NCBI GenBank assembly: GCA_004794655.1
Contig: SMMW01000003.1
Span: forward strand, 21,270,501-21,334,500
DNA from: Marisa cornuarietis
Lineage: Eukaryota; Mollusca; Gastropoda; Architaenioglossa; Ampullariidae
Direction: 5' to 3'
Length of the DNA: 64,000 nt
Positions 28,351 through 40,655 of this stretch are shown piece after piece. Below the pieces are notes generated by a model that saw only the letters and a list, made by a program, of their open reading frames with translations, had not been told where the DNA came from and ran no database searches. The translations under genes and the position numbers were made by a program. The stretch's first letter is position 1. Every line of letters begins with the position of its first letter.

Positions 28351-28616
28351 GGGACCAGTTGCACAACATGTTTCTAAACCTTAAAACTCTTCTAAAGAAG
28401 CAAATCTCTTCTTAGCCATTTTGATGCATTGCAGAAGAATATACACAAATTTGTACTGACAGGACGGAAAGTCAGACTTCAACAACTTTATCTTACTTAA
28501 AGCAGTTTTAGTTTTCAAAAATTCTAAAATTGTGGTGTGCACTTTAAACTAATTATCTAAATAGAGTTAAGGCATAAGAGTGTTTAATATTAGAAACGGG
28601 TTGTGCAAATGGCCCC
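28351..28616. mobile_element. Palindromic MITE family, copy A (266 bp)
   Basis: It starts GGGACCAGTTGCACAACA and ends with the near-complement GGGTTGTGCAAATGGCCCC. The internal sequence matches copies at 47972 and 58213 (for example GACAGGACGGAAAGTCAGAC). Much of one arm of the parent palindrome is missing. The flanks are CA before and AG after, as in the other copies. Confidence 0.85.
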
Positions 28617-28992
28617 AGAATATTATTGTCGGACTAATTAAACTGTCCGGTCATGAACCACGCTGTCGTGATCATACGGTCCGTCTTGTAAGTACTGTAG
28701 ACCTGATATGCGCCAGTATTTCGTCAGACTTCAAACTGGTCAGAGCTACTGATGTATGTCACTTGTTTACACCACGAGAGATGTCCTTTGTGCCATCTCT
28801 GCTTTTAAGCTGAATCTCCAACTGTTGAAAGGAGGCCTGTTGTATGCAATACTTTGATAGCATATTAGCACTGTTTCATAGTCTCCCAACCATTGAACCT
28901 TGGCGGTGAGTCTTTTATCTTTTCGTAATTCTGCTGAAAAACTTTCACACGGCAAATTCGGAATAAACTCCTTTCAGAAATATAAACTGCCT

Positions 28993-28996
<4 letters not shown>

Positions 28997-29048
<52 letters not shown>

Positions 29049-29064
29049 ATATATATATATATAT
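28997..29064. repeat. (CA)n-(TA)n microsatellite
   Basis: A perfect AC run to 29046 is followed by GTATATAT alternation. Confidence 0.97.
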
Positions 29065-31555
29065 GCAACAAACGCAGGCGACACTCTCATACACACTTTT
29101 TTTTTACAGAATCCACTTTCTTTCATATTCTCAGCAGACGACACTGCCTTGCGTCCATGACATTACAACTGTAATCGCACAGCGTTACTCGCCGTCACGT
29201 TACGCCGGTCGCTGATATCGTTGCACTTAGCGACCTCCTCCATCCTCCATGCCGGGTATTTACGAATGGAAACTTTCAGCAAATATTCTGTTCTTGCTGC
29301 TTTTGCTTACACTTGCACAACTACACATCAGTTACCACAACTGCTTGGAATCTCTTATCTCTTCCAATTTGAATAAAATATTTATGCTATCCGTCTCTGT
29401 TTATGTGTGTGCACTTTTAAATTAATTAAATTTCATTTTTTGTCATTTTGTACTTTTATATTTTTTCTCTCTTGAATCTTCTCTCTCTCTCTCCCGCCCT
29501 CCCTCTCTCCAGAGGTTTGCTGTGTGTGGGGGCGGGGATGGGGGGAATTAACAGGAGAAACTGCTGACAACCAAGTCAGTAGTTTACAATGAGGGTTAAG
29601 AGCAAATTGTGGAGTAATTACCTTAGAAATTACTACGTGTTCCTTTTTTCGGAGGGAGTAAAGAGTCATTAAAATGGCTAATTATGGCTTGTTTCTCTTT
29701 GAAACGATCATTTAATGTCTCTTAGATTTTTGTATGTTACCATTCGTTTTCTAGCCCATTTGTTTTTATTTACGGCTTATATTAAAAACACATAAAATAT
29801 TGAAGCACTTTTACTTTTACGAGAAAGTTGTGTACAACTTGTTTGTTAAATATTAACAGAAATAAAGGTGATCTTCCTCAAATATTTATATATGAATCTG
29901 CATATATATATATATCTCTGCATCGTCGTTTACATCATAATCGTGTTTGCCTGTTTCTTGTATTTTTATCTGTAGACCGATGCTTCTGTTTCAAGGGAAG
30001 CTATCTTAACATGTTAATTGGGAAAGTAGGTAGAGCACGTGTGTGACTTTAAATTATCTATTTATGAAATTACCATTTGATCGCCCAACATTTCGTCTTG
30101 CAGTCACGAACACACGAACACGCAAACACGCACGTAATCAGACACAAGCAGACACGCACGCACTCTCTCTCTCTCTCTTCTCAGTCGTCTCTGTTCTTTC
30201 CCCTTGGTGTGTTTCCATCCTCGAGGCCATTGCACCGAGTGTTCTTAGCTTTTCCGTCTCTCTCACGCACCGCTCAAGTCCCCAAGTCAAGCAGCCCCCT
30301 GACACAGGCACCACAGACTGAAGTATACACTTTGTTGTGCCCGAATCCGCAGACAACACAAAGCGCACCAAGGAAGACAATCCCGCGCGTCAAAAAGGGA
30401 GTTGCTTCCCTGCGGCAGTTTTACACAAGGGGCACTCTGGGATGAAATTCGATAATTTCATAAATGAAACCTTTGTGTTTTTAGAATAAATAAATAAAAA
30501 AACAATGTCTCGCACTGAACTGTTGATGGAAAGGTGGGTTGGGGCTGAGGAGTGGAGTGGAGTGGGCTGTCGGATCTCTGATGCTGATACTGCTGTACTG
30601 TCGCGACTCCTGCACAGAGCGATGAAAGAGTCTGAGGGTGTCTGCACCCAAAAAGGACAGTAGCTAAAGGCCGTTTTTAACCAGACAAAGTATGGAAGTG
30701 TCAAAGCTCTCGAATGCCTGAAATTCCCACTGTACTTACAAACACTTTTGGACATAACATGTTCACCTTAATTCCTGTGTCCGGAACGTTCGCCCCAAGA
30801 CCAGTGGTTACCTGTGCCCTTCATACACAGCTTTACCAAATTTGATCAAATGTTCATTTGTTCGGTTAGGAAGAGTCTTTAGACCTGTAAACAAGTATCG
30901 TCAAATTGTCGCTTGTTCATCCTGTTAGCTTTTGAAACGACTAAAACAGCATGGTGGCTGTTTAAAACTTTATTGCGATGATTTCATTGGTCGGTAATGT
31001 GATGGCTGTTTAAAACTTTAGTGCGGTGATCCCTTTGGGAGTCAGTCCATCCAATGACTAATCATCAAGACTGTTAGCAGTGATGACAGATCTTTCAGTT
31101 TAATTTAAAAGATTTTTATGGCTTTTATTAACAAACAAAGCAAAGTGAAGCGCAGATTGTTATATTCTTTCCTCTCCCACTCTAAAACTTGCCTTCCGAA
31201 ACCGTTGGACCCTCACTCACAGCTTTGTCAGACTTGGTCAAATGTTCGCACGAGTGGTATATAGAAATTTTCTCAGTTTTCAATAGTTTCCAAAATGTAT
31301 TCTTATAGTTGTCCTCTTGCTTAATGGCCAGTGTACGTTTTTCTGTCACGAGTGTGTTTTGTCGCATAGTATAACCTTCCATTTTATTTTTGCAGACTAG
31401 TTATCAAATTTATCGCCATCTTGTTTTCTTTCATCACCTTCCATCCACCAGTGACATCAAAGAACGAAGACTACCAAAGTTCCGTGCTGATTATCACCTC
31501 TCAAACAAGCATCTCAAAGGAAAGATAACAAAGGTAAAGGTCATCCCCTAATTTC
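29065..31555. other. Non-coding stretch, no gene seen
   Basis: AT-rich DNA with no domain-bearing frame. A ~55-bp direct duplication containing ATGGTGGCTGTTTAAAACTT or close variants lies at about 30950-31035. Confidence 0.45.
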
Positions 31556-31773
31556 AGGTCGTTCGAGGGCGAGGTATTAGAGACCTAACCTTTTCGGAGC
31601 CAGTTCTATAGGAGAGCGGTGCCCATCTCCTCCCCCTCGCTGTCTTACATTCCCGAACCCTCTATGGAGTGGGCTGGGTCGAATGGGGTAAGCTTGCTGC
31701 GCCACACGGGTATTGAACCGGTGCCTCTCGGTTAGGACGCCAGTGTTCTAACGACCCCAGCTATCCGCTTTCC
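31556..31773 (-). mobile_element. tRNA-derived SINE
   Basis: On the minus strand the head GGATAGCTGGGGTCGTTAGA resembles a tRNA with box A, and GGTTCAATACC further on matches box B (consensus GGTTCGANTCC). A GC-rich body (ACCCCATTCGACCCAGCCCA and on) follows to near 31560. It is too long for a tRNA gene and lacks a clean acceptor stem. Confidence 0.7.
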
Positions 31774-33134
31774 CAAATCATCTGAAGATTCACATATAGA
31801 TGTTTCTAAGATATTTTCCCAAAGAAGCTGGTCAGCTTCATTGTTTTCTAAACTATTGTAAAGGATTATTGTTTTAGATGGCATCTAGATTACAACATTG
31901 AAATTTACATACAGATTACATGTACGTAATAAATATACACGTTAAAATTTTGTTTGCAACTTATTTCTTTTGTAGAAACATCGAAAGAATATCTCGAATG
32001 TGACTCCAATATAGTTTAATCCTAGGTTTTATAGCGAACCTAGACAGCGAACGAACATTTTCCATAATGTAATAATTTAAGAAGTGACAATCAACAGTGT
32101 AGGGCACCAGGTTAAACCAACATCAGCTCCAGGGTACAAATAAAACTTAATTGAAGATGAATCTCAAGACATTAGGCAATACGACATCAATATAAGCCAT
32201 AATCAAGATGTAACATTTAAATAATAAAAATAAATTCTACGGACAGCCCGCAAGGTGAAATGCAAGGACACAATCTCAATCATTTGCGGGAGTGAGGTGC
32301 AAGTGCACAAAGGTTTTCACCAGGCCAGTGACAGGTATTCCATCATGAGGCTCGCAGCTCAACCTGATTTTTTTTTCTCCAGGTCTGGGCTACACAGGCT
32401 TGACGAGAGGGAGGGGCAGGGAGGGATGGTGTACCCGGGCCCGGGGCTGTGGTGTGAGCCCAGCCATGGTCGTAATTTTTTTTTTTTTTTTTGCGAAAAG
32501 AAAAGGCATCACAAGGGAAAAAATAAATAAAGCTAGACTTCAAAGAACCCGATAAAGTGCAGGCTTTACCAAATCTAGAAATACTGCTTCCTCCAATAAT
32601 TATACGAAAATCTGTGACGACTGTGACATTACACGTGCATTTTGGGGAAAGATATAAACCTTGTATTGTCTTTAATCTTCATTTCTGTAATCTGTCGAGT
32701 TTTTCATTTTCCTATATGAGGGGTGCGAATAATTTCATCTTTGTACCTAATTTTCCCTCAATTACTTGCCACTCTGCTGTACTCAGCTCTAAAATGTTTC
32801 TCTTTTGCAGATCGTAGTTGTATACACTTTTCCTGACGTTAGTAATCGAAATGTAAATACTGCCAGTCGTATATATTATAACTTGTAAGCAAACTGTTTT
32901 ATACTGGGAAATAATACACGATTACAATTAATGATTAATGCAAGTGGCCCTTAAAATGTCATCTTCCCTAGGGCCACCAAAACCAGCACGGGTGAGCTAA
33001 TTGGTCCCATATCTGTAACTTTTAGTGTAAGCAATCAAGCATTCAGGTAGCTCTCTCTCTCTCTCTCCGTCCCTCTTCATATGTCGTTAGAGTTAACCAG
33101 ACACATGAGGGAAATAAATCCCCTTCCGTAACAA

Positions 33135-33208
<74 letters not shown>

Positions 33209-33851
33209 TTCGTTGCTAGCTGATAACAAGCAAATAGCTAATTATTTTCTGTTAGTGTCATCTATTTTAATTTCCCTTTTTCGCTGTCGTCCTGTTTCGA
33301 CTTCCTAACCGGGGTATTGAAAACACTTCAGCCCTGTCTTGTTAACCGACGTCTTCGAAGGAAACGCAAGACGAGACAAGGAGCGGGAAAGGGGCGATGA
33401 GTATGGGAGGAGTATGGGAGGAGCCAGATCGCATCAGAGCCGCGAAACGTTCTTAGCACGGTAAATACAAAAACACGGACGGGAGCGGGGGCTGCGAGCC
33501 CTAGGGAAAGCAACGGCTTGCTGGTCGCCATTTTCAAATGCCACTCAGAACAAAACCTGGTGATCGCGCTGAGGACGTAGCGGCGACGAACAAAAGAACA
33601 ATTCATTGAACTGCACCGACACCGCGTGAGGTGACGTGTCGTGACACGAGGGTCAGAGAGCGGGACGCAGCACATGTGGCCTGCATGTGACCACCTCCTA
33701 CAACTCGCGCGTGGCACGACGTGGAGAAGAATTCTTTTTTTAGGGGAGGGGGGGAATAGAAATCCTGGTGATCAGATGCTGTTCCACATTTCTCGTTCAC
33801 CCTTAGACAATTTAAAAATCGTGAAGGACGCTAATGGAAAAAGTAGCGTGC

Positions 33852-33882
<31 letters not shown>

Positions 33883-35036
33883 CACGCGCGCATGTTTGTG
33901 TGGTTGTGTGTACCTGCACGCGCATACGTAGACTCTTGTGATCTGTATATCTTTCTCTGCGTGTGTGCAAGTGTTCGTGCTATTAGAAGAATTAACAAAT
34001 GAATGAGAATGACAAAATGACGATATTTATAAATCAACAATGAGTAATTATGAGCAAGTTTGTTTAGTTACAAAAGTTACAAAACAAAAGGAAAGTAAGA
34101 AAAAAGGAGTGCGATTTGGAAGAATAAGGCAAGTGGTTCGTCCTAGCACAACACAAAACACGCGATCTTACACTAGAACCATTCTTAAGGCATACCTATA
34201 ACATCACACACATTTTGATAAGACATTGCCATGAACTTGCTTTTGCCCTTTCAACAGCGTCAACATTAAGGTGTCATCTGAGAATTTAACAATACAGCTT
34301 TTCTCCTCAGAAACTCTCTGCAAATAAAAAAAATCCAATATCAACAAAACCAATTGTGTGCAATATTAAAATAAAAAATCGGTCTTAGTGCTTGAAACTA
34401 ATACATTGAACGCAGAATTAAAATATAAAAAAACAGTCTTACATGTGCCCGCGAAGACCCAGATGCTTAGACATACAATGCATTCAAGCTGAATAACCTG
34501 GCATTGTCAACACACCTCCCTGGCAAACTGCAGAGATAAATGTTTTACCAAGTGTTATCAGAGACAGAAACATGCTTGCCTCTTAATTCTGTTATTACAG
34601 AAAAATTCTGGTGCTAGTAACACAAATTACAAAATAATTAATTTTACGCAAGATTACTTTATTGTAGCTACATTACAATGCAAGGGGTGGTATTCAAGGG
34701 AGGCAACCTATGACTGTAATGCCGCTAAGAAAGGTTCTCTAGAGGAGTTACGGGTCTTGATTTGCGAGTGTGCAAGCCTCGGACAGTCGCTGCAAAGAAA
34801 GCTGCGCCTTTCACATGACGAATCACATCATCGTCTCACAAATTAATATTGTTCCGCGAAATCTGATATGGTCTAATTATTAAATATTAAAATTAATTTC
34901 TTCTGAGAAGTAGGATTCCATATTTTCTATAAACTTAAATCTTCTAGAGCGGGCCTAAATCGATACGTCATTAGCACCAATTAAATGCATGTTTGTGAGA
35001 CCAGGAGATTTAAGTACATTTTGCTTATTGGAATAG

Positions 35037-35091
<55 letters not shown>

Positions 35092-36042
35092 GGCAGGCGA
35101 TGTAACGCCGGAAGCAGATGTAAACATGCTATCAGCAGGCAGATGACGGTGACATAATTGCGGTTTTATTTTTAGAAACAAGAAGGAAGCCACGAAAGCA
35201 AAGAAACTGGAAACCAATTTCGTTATCTCTAAATACTTCAGCCTACAATATACAACTTGATCAGCGCACAAACGTGGGCACCATCTTTGTCAAATGAAAG
35301 TGATGGTAGCTACAGTACAGTGGCGTAGGAAACTGTCTGGCACTGGGCGGGGTGTAGAAGTTGTGAACGGTGTTTGCCCTCGCATATAAGAAAAATTATT
35401 CGCGGGTGCGAATGGTTTTCGAGATAAGGGCGCCCATGCACACACGATGGTAGCATCAGATCACACATGCCACTTTCATAGAGTTTTGATGGGATGTGAT
35501 GAATTCTTTCTTGAGGTTGTGGTGAGTGACGGTAGACACCGCGTTGTTTATAAAAAAAAACTCACTTTGACCTTGCTGACAACCGGGTAGCATTGACTGG
35601 ACTGCATGGGATGCACGAAAAAATTTATCTTCACACTAGTCTTTGCACCCTTGTATTTCCTAAGCTGACCAGCGTGAGCATCACTCTGACTGTGCAACAT
35701 GCACAGGAACTTTTCCGCGCACTGTTCTACCTGCCAGAGTTATTCTATTAGAAAGATCAACTATATATCTTAATCCGCAATACATCGCCGTGACAGAGAG
35801 TTTCTTTCATCAGATCTGAGGAGATATTTTCCATTACATAATCCCGGCCATCCGTGCACCAGAACCAAATGATATATGGACGGTGTTGGAAGATGATTTT
35901 CATTGTTGTCAGATTTTCTTTTTATTTCTCCTTGTCTTACTTAATGATAATTTTGTCTTTTTAATATATTTTTGTGTGGATTGATGGCAGGTCAGTCTTA
36001 GCGCATGGGTTGATAACTCCTAACTGATTCCGGTAGCAGCCA
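31774..36042. other. Non-coding stretch with microsatellites, no gene seen
   Basis: It contains (GT)n at 33137-33205 and 35038-35089, GT/GC-mixed tracts near 33845-33900 and a T-run at 32477-32493. A CpG-rich block at 33330-33720 has open frames on both strands but no recognised domain. It could be a promoter island. Confidence 0.45.
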
Positions 36043-36220
36043 ATGATTTCAAGTGACCAGCAATTTTCTGTTATGGGTCAGAAAGTCTTTCTTTGTTTGA
36101 ATATCAATATAATTCTGATGATTTTGATTTCATGTCCTACAAGTGCCCAGCAGCCCCAGATGTGTGACACAATCAGGAAAGCAGGACTATTCAGTCACGT
36201 CCTTCTGAAAGGAACCGAAG
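36043..36220 (+). CDS. Candidate alternative signal-peptide exon, phase 1
   Basis: An open frame with Met at 36043 and 36073 encodes a hydrophobic core (VFLCLNINIILMILISC) followed by a small-residue site (TSAQ). That is the usual form of a cleavable signal peptide, here with a further ~23 residues containing one Cys. It runs into a GAAG|GTGGGA junction that could be a splice donor and ends in phase 1. This phase is exactly what CAP exon 2 at 45227 needs, so it may be an alternative first exon of the CAP gene or of a lost paralogue. A diverged copy lies 264 bp further on in the pre-insertion sequence (now at 40470-40590). Donor strength is modest and no transcript evidence is available. Confidence 0.35.
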
Positions 36221-36284
36221 GTGGGATGTCTACAAGTATATTTGTTTTTCTAATTCTACTAATCCTTAATTGAACACAGTGTTT

Positions 36285-36290
<6 letters not shown>
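36114..36290 (+). repeat. Left copy of a 264-bp-period tandem duplication split by the LINE
   Basis: It shares CATGTCCTAC, a TTCTGAAAGGAACCGAAGGTGGGATGTCTA-like block and the ACTAATCCTT segment with 40470-40640. The two copies were adjacent before the LINE inserted. Confidence 0.8.

Positions 36291-36350
<60 letters not shown>
36289..36350. repeat. (GT)n microsatellite
   Basis: A perfect GT run of about 31 units lies just upstream of the LINE insertion site. Confidence 0.97.
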
Positions 36351-36352
<2 letters not shown>

Positions 36353-36392
36353 TGGTTTGTGAGGCAAGGATACTTCTGATCATGTTTTTGAT

Positions 36393-36541
36393 CCCCCCCG
36401 ATGGATCACCACCTTGTCGCGGTCGGGGGGCTTGTGTGTCTCGATGACCCTAAGAGCTATGCCGACAGGAGCGTCAGCTCCTAGCAGGGTCACCCATGTC
36501 GGACAGGTCGAAGGGTAGAGGCCAGACAAAGAGTGATCCAT
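36393..36541 (+). ncRNA. Candidate HDV-like self-cleaving ribozyme at the LINE 5' terminus
   Basis: The pairing follows the nested double-pseudoknot order of HDV-like ribozymes. P1 is 7 bp (36394-36400 with 36424-36430, CCCCCCG/CGGGGGG). P2 is 8 bp (36402-36409 with 36533-36540, TGGATCAC/GTGATCCA). P3 is 3 bp (36411-36413 with 36421-36423) and closes a 7-nt L3 loop TTGTCGC. A large P4 domain contains TGACCCT/AGGGTCA (36445-36451 with 36486-36492) and a GGAGC/GCTCC hairpin. C36527 followed by AAAGA sits where the catalytic cytosine of J4/2 should be. P1 starts at the element's first or second base, where cleavage would define the RNA 5' end, as known for R2, RTE and L1Tc retroelements. P1.1 is weak and activity is untested. 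Confidence 0.5.
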
Positions 36542-36615
36542 GAGTGCTGAAGTCGGAGGTGGTGGGCCACAAGGCGCACTCTGAAACAACCACTCCACCA
36601 CGCAACACTGCCTAT

Positions 36616-39600
36616 ATGACACTTGGAGACAGAATTGACAGAAATGGTGCTCGCCCTGTGAAGACCCGCCAGGCAGGTGCAGTGCCGGGCTCCGTGCCTC
36701 AAAGGAGCCCACCCTCAGCTACTGGAGGTCCCTTCAACCCGTCTCGTGAAGCCAGGGGACGAGGAAGGAAAGCGACTGGCCAGCGTACCACCAAAGCCAA
36801 AGACAACCCCAACATTAATATCATGCATTGGAATGCAGAAGGGGTTACCAATAAGAAGACAGAACTAGAACAGTTCTTGCACCAGAACAGCATTAACATC
36901 TGCTGTATACAAGAAACTCACCTACAAAAAGAAAAGCCCTTCAAGATCAGAGGATACCAGACCTTCAGGAGTGATCGCCAGGGGAGAAAGAAAGGTGGAG
37001 TGTTGACCCTAGTCAGAAACAACATGAATGCTAGCGAGACCAAAAGATACATGGATGAGGCAGAATACATAGAAGTTAAGATCTCCACAACAAACAACGT
37101 CCTCCATGTTATCAACTATTACTATTACAGTGACAAGATGCTATCCCTTGACACTATCCAGGTTCTAGACAGCGGCTTCCTCATCGCTGGAGACTTTAAC
37201 AGCCAGTCCCAAAGTTGGGGATACAACACCCTTGATAAGCGAGGAGAAGATATTGAAGCTTGGCAAGACGAGAACCATCTAATCCTTGTCAACGACCCCA
37301 CAGATCCACCAACCTTCTTTTCGCGCCGCTGGCATACAACAACAAAACCAGACCTGGCGCTCTGCACAGACGACATCAACAAAAATTTGAGCAGAAAAGT
37401 CTTAGACCAGCTGGGAGGAAGTGACCATCGCCCAGTACTCCTCACCATCAAAGGAAGTACGACACCTGAACCCCCGCAGCATGCCAGATGGAATCATAAG
37501 AAGGCACAGTGGGGGCTGTTCAGAATACGAACAAATGAGCTTACAGAAGATATCAAGGTGGAAGGACCAAACATCAACAAGGTCGTCAAAGATTTCAACG
37601 CCAGTATCATCAAGGCAGCTAAAGAAACTATCCCAAGAGGGGTGCGAAAGGACTACACTCCGTACTGGACAGCAGAACTACAGAGAGCCCATGACGACCT
37701 TACAAAAGCCAGAGAAGAAGCAGAAACCAACCCCAGTCAAGAAAATAACATCAAGCTGCAAGAAACAAAAGCCAAACTGCTAAGAATAAAAATAGAGTGC
37801 AAGAAAAGAAGCTGGAGAGAAAAGACAGCAGGGCTGAATATGGAGAGAGACACCATCAAACTGTGGAGGCTGACTAAGGCACTAAATGACGAGGGCAACA
37901 AGGGACAGAAGATCACCCTTGAAGAAGATGGACAGATATTGACAGATAAGACAGCAGCAAATATATTTGCGCAAGCATATGCAAAGGAGAGCAGCATCAC
38001 CATCCCACTGCATCTGAAAAAAGAAGCCAGAAAAGAAGAGAAAGAAAGAACAACAAAAGGGGATGTTCATGAATCGATGCAGCAAGATATTACCATTCAA
38101 GAACTGAAGAACGCCATCAAACAGTTGAAGAAGAAAAAATCTCCAGGTCCAGACAACATAACGAATGAGATGCTGCAACACCTTGGCAGCACAGCCCTCA
38201 CCAAATTACTGGACATTTTCAACCTTAGCTGGAGAGAAGGCCAGGTACCTCAATGCTGGAAGGAAGCCAGGATGATCCCTGTTCTGAAAAAAAGGGAAGA
38301 ACAAGTCGCGAATCTTGAGCTACCGCCCCATCAGCCTGACAAGCTGCGTCTGCAAGACCATAGAGCGCATCATCAATCAGCGCCTGCAGTGGTACCTGGA
38401 ATCTGAAAGTATCATCATCCCAGAGCAAGCAGGCTTCAGAAGATACAGAAGCACAGAAGATCAAACAACGCACCTAGCGCAGGCCATTGAAGATGCCTTC
38501 CAAGCCCAGAAGGTCACCCTAGCGGTCTTTATTGATATGCAGAAGGCTTTCGACAAGGTATGGAAGGATGGACTCCTGGTCAAGCTCCAGCGAAGCAGCA
38601 TCAGCGGCAACATGTACCGGTGGATTAAGTCCTACCTACACAACCGAAAAGCCAGGGTGCTTGTAGATGGACACTGTGGCCGTAAGGTGCTGCTACGGCA
38701 TGGAGTACCACAGGGGGGAGTACTCTCGCCGACCTTGTTTATACTCTTCATCAACGACCTGGTACCAGAGCTCCCAAAGGGAGTCCAGGCAGCACTGTAT
38801 GCAGACGACCTGGTCATATGGTGCTCAGAAGAGTATGCAACAACAGCAACCCACAGGATGCAGCTTGCACTAGACAAAGTGGCAGCCTGGGCAGACAACT
38901 GGTGTGTCACCATCAACCGAGACAAGACAACAGCCACACTTTTCTCTCTCTCCACCAAAGCACAAGCTGGCAGACTAAAGTTGGGAGACGCTACGCTGAC
39001 ACTTGAAGACCAGCAGACGTACCTGGGAGTCACTTTTGACAAAAGATTGACATGGAAGCAACACATCCTGGACCCAGAAACAAAAGCTAGAAGAAAGCTG
39101 AACATCATGAGAAAGCTGGCAGGAACACACTGGGGCGCTAACGAACAGATCCTGAAGACCGTGTACCAAGGTACTGTAAGACCACATCTAGAATACGGAT
39201 CAAGCACGTGGATGACAGCAGCCAAGTCACACCATCAGACTTTGGACAAGGTACAGAACCAAGCACTGAGAATCATAACAGGCGCCATGAGATCTACACC
39301 AATAGATATGATGGAGCAGATAACAGGCATTTCCCCACTAAACAAGAGAAGAGAATGCAAAGCACTCGTGCAGGCCACCAAGTACAGGCACAGTGAAGAC
39401 CACCTGATGAGTGCCAGACAGAAACTACTGTCCTCGGGAAGACTGAAAAGATCTAATTTTGTACGAGTGACACAGGCATTACACAGAAAACACCAAACAA
39501 AGCTTCCCGCGCAGGTCCTGGTACCGACTCCCTCCCTCGATCCTCCGTTCTGGAAAGACAGAACAGGGAACATCACCATCTGCACCACAGTTCCTCACCT

Positions 39601-40442
39601 CGCAACAAAGGATGAGCATAACAACGTGAGCAAGAGAGCCCTGACACTAGCCATGCTAGAAGAAAGGTACCCCCCAGGAATCATGGATAAGGGCCTACAC
39701 AGATGGGTCAGCCACAGATGCTACCCAAAGAGGAGGGGCTGGTGTCTACATCCAGTTCCCAAATGGACAGCGGCAGGCAGCAGCAATACCAACTGGCCTC
39801 CACTGTACAAACTATAGAGCAGAAATAGAAGCCCTGGTCCATGCAGCAAATACCATCAGCAGCAAAGCAGACCACGACAGCCAGGTTGTCTTCCTGACCG
39901 ATGCTCTGTCTGTGCTGCAGGCAATCAACAACAACAAACTGCCAGACCTGGAGGATGCACTGCTAAACACCAAGTGCCTCAGAACAGCCCTACAATGGAT
40001 CCCATCACACTGCGGAATAGATGGGAATGAGGAGGCTGACAGGATGGCTAAGTTGGGTGCAGAGGACGAGCAAGAAGACAATGCAGTCAACATGTCAGAG
40101 ATGAAAACCATCATCAAATCCATGTACAGGCCACAACAACCACGAGACAGTTACCATCAGCTGTCCAGACCGGACCAGGTCGTTACTTTCCGCCTCAGGA
40201 CCGGGCACAACAGACTGCTTCAACATCTACACAAGAAGCTACACCTCGTACCGTCCCCGAGATGCCCATGTGGAGAAGCAGACCAGACTGCAGAACATAT
40301 CCTACAGGACTGTGGGAACCTCCGTCCCCTAAGGGAAGAGATTTGGCCACAGCCGGAGACTCTGCTTAACAAACTGTACGGGCCAGCGGAGACTCTACGA
40401 AAAACCACCAGTTTCATCTCAAGAGCTGGCCTCCAGGTGTAA
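36616..40442 (+). pseudogene. LINE polyprotein: endonuclease, reverse transcriptase, RNase H, zinc knuckle (two frameshifts)
   Basis: The first in-frame ATG is at 36616. The endonuclease lies at about 36820-37440, with the start motif INIMHWNAEG, the catalytic-Glu motif CCIQETHL, AGDFNSQSQSWG and GGSDHRPV near its end. Reverse transcriptase covers about 38100-38900, with SYRPISLTSC, the FIDMQKAFDKVW motif, HGVPQGGVLSP and the active-site box YADDLVIW. RNase H starts at about 39685 with AYTDGSAT and ends with WIPSHCGIDGNEEADRMA. The knuckle CPCGEADQTAEHILQDC is near 40262. The reading changes frame twice, at a seven-A run (38287-38293) and a six-C run (39670-39675). Each is relieved by one base fewer. 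All catalytic boxes are intact, so either the decay is very recent or these are homopolymer errors in the assembly. The stop is at 40440-40442. Confidence 0.9.
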
Positions 40443-40467
40443 CCAGGCAAACGACAAAAAAAAAAAA

Positions 40468-40655
40468 ATGTTTTTGATTGCATGTCCTACGAGCGCCAAA
40501 GCCCAAGATGTCTGCAACATATGAAAGAAGCAATTTTCATTGAAGTACTTCCTGAAAGAAGCGAAGGTGGGATGTCTAAAAGTATATATTTTTCTAATGC
40601 TAATACTACTAATCCTTCAGCTAACAGTGTTTTCTGAATGTCCCTGTGTTAGTTA
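40468..40655 (+). repeat. Right copy of the 264-bp-period duplication, with decayed exon copy
   Basis: It matches 36114-36290. The equivalent of the signal-peptide frame begins MFLIACPTSAKAQ but meets a TGA five codons later, so this copy cannot encode the same exon. A GAAG|GTGGGA junction is still present. Confidence 0.75.

Larger units (their letters stand above)
36382..40478 (+). mobile_element. Near-full-length I-group (Nimb/I-like) LINE with 11-bp target-site duplication
   Basis: The element body is 36393-40467, bounded by identical 11-bp repeats ATGTTTTTGAT at 36382-36392 and 40468-40478, and it ends in an A-run. The single protein-coding region has, in order, an apurinic-type endonuclease, reverse transcriptase, RNase H and a CCHC-like knuckle. 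RNase H placed after the RT is diagnostic of the I superfamily of LINEs (I, Nimb, Ingi, R1 relatives). Nimb-type elements are frequent in molluscs, so that is my preferred but unproven clade. No separate ORF1 (gag-like) precedes the endonuclease. The perfect target duplication and intact catalytic motifs indicate a recent insertion. The 5' end carries a candidate HDV-like ribozyme. Confidence 0.92.

Noticed and set aside
31700..31773. tRNA gene on the minus strand
   Set aside because: Box A and box B are present, but the acceptor stem does not pair and a SINE body follows.
33328..33717. Minus-strand 129-codon Arg/Cys-rich protein
   Set aside because: It lies in a CpG-rich block that is open on both strands; the residue composition reflects base composition and no domain is seen.
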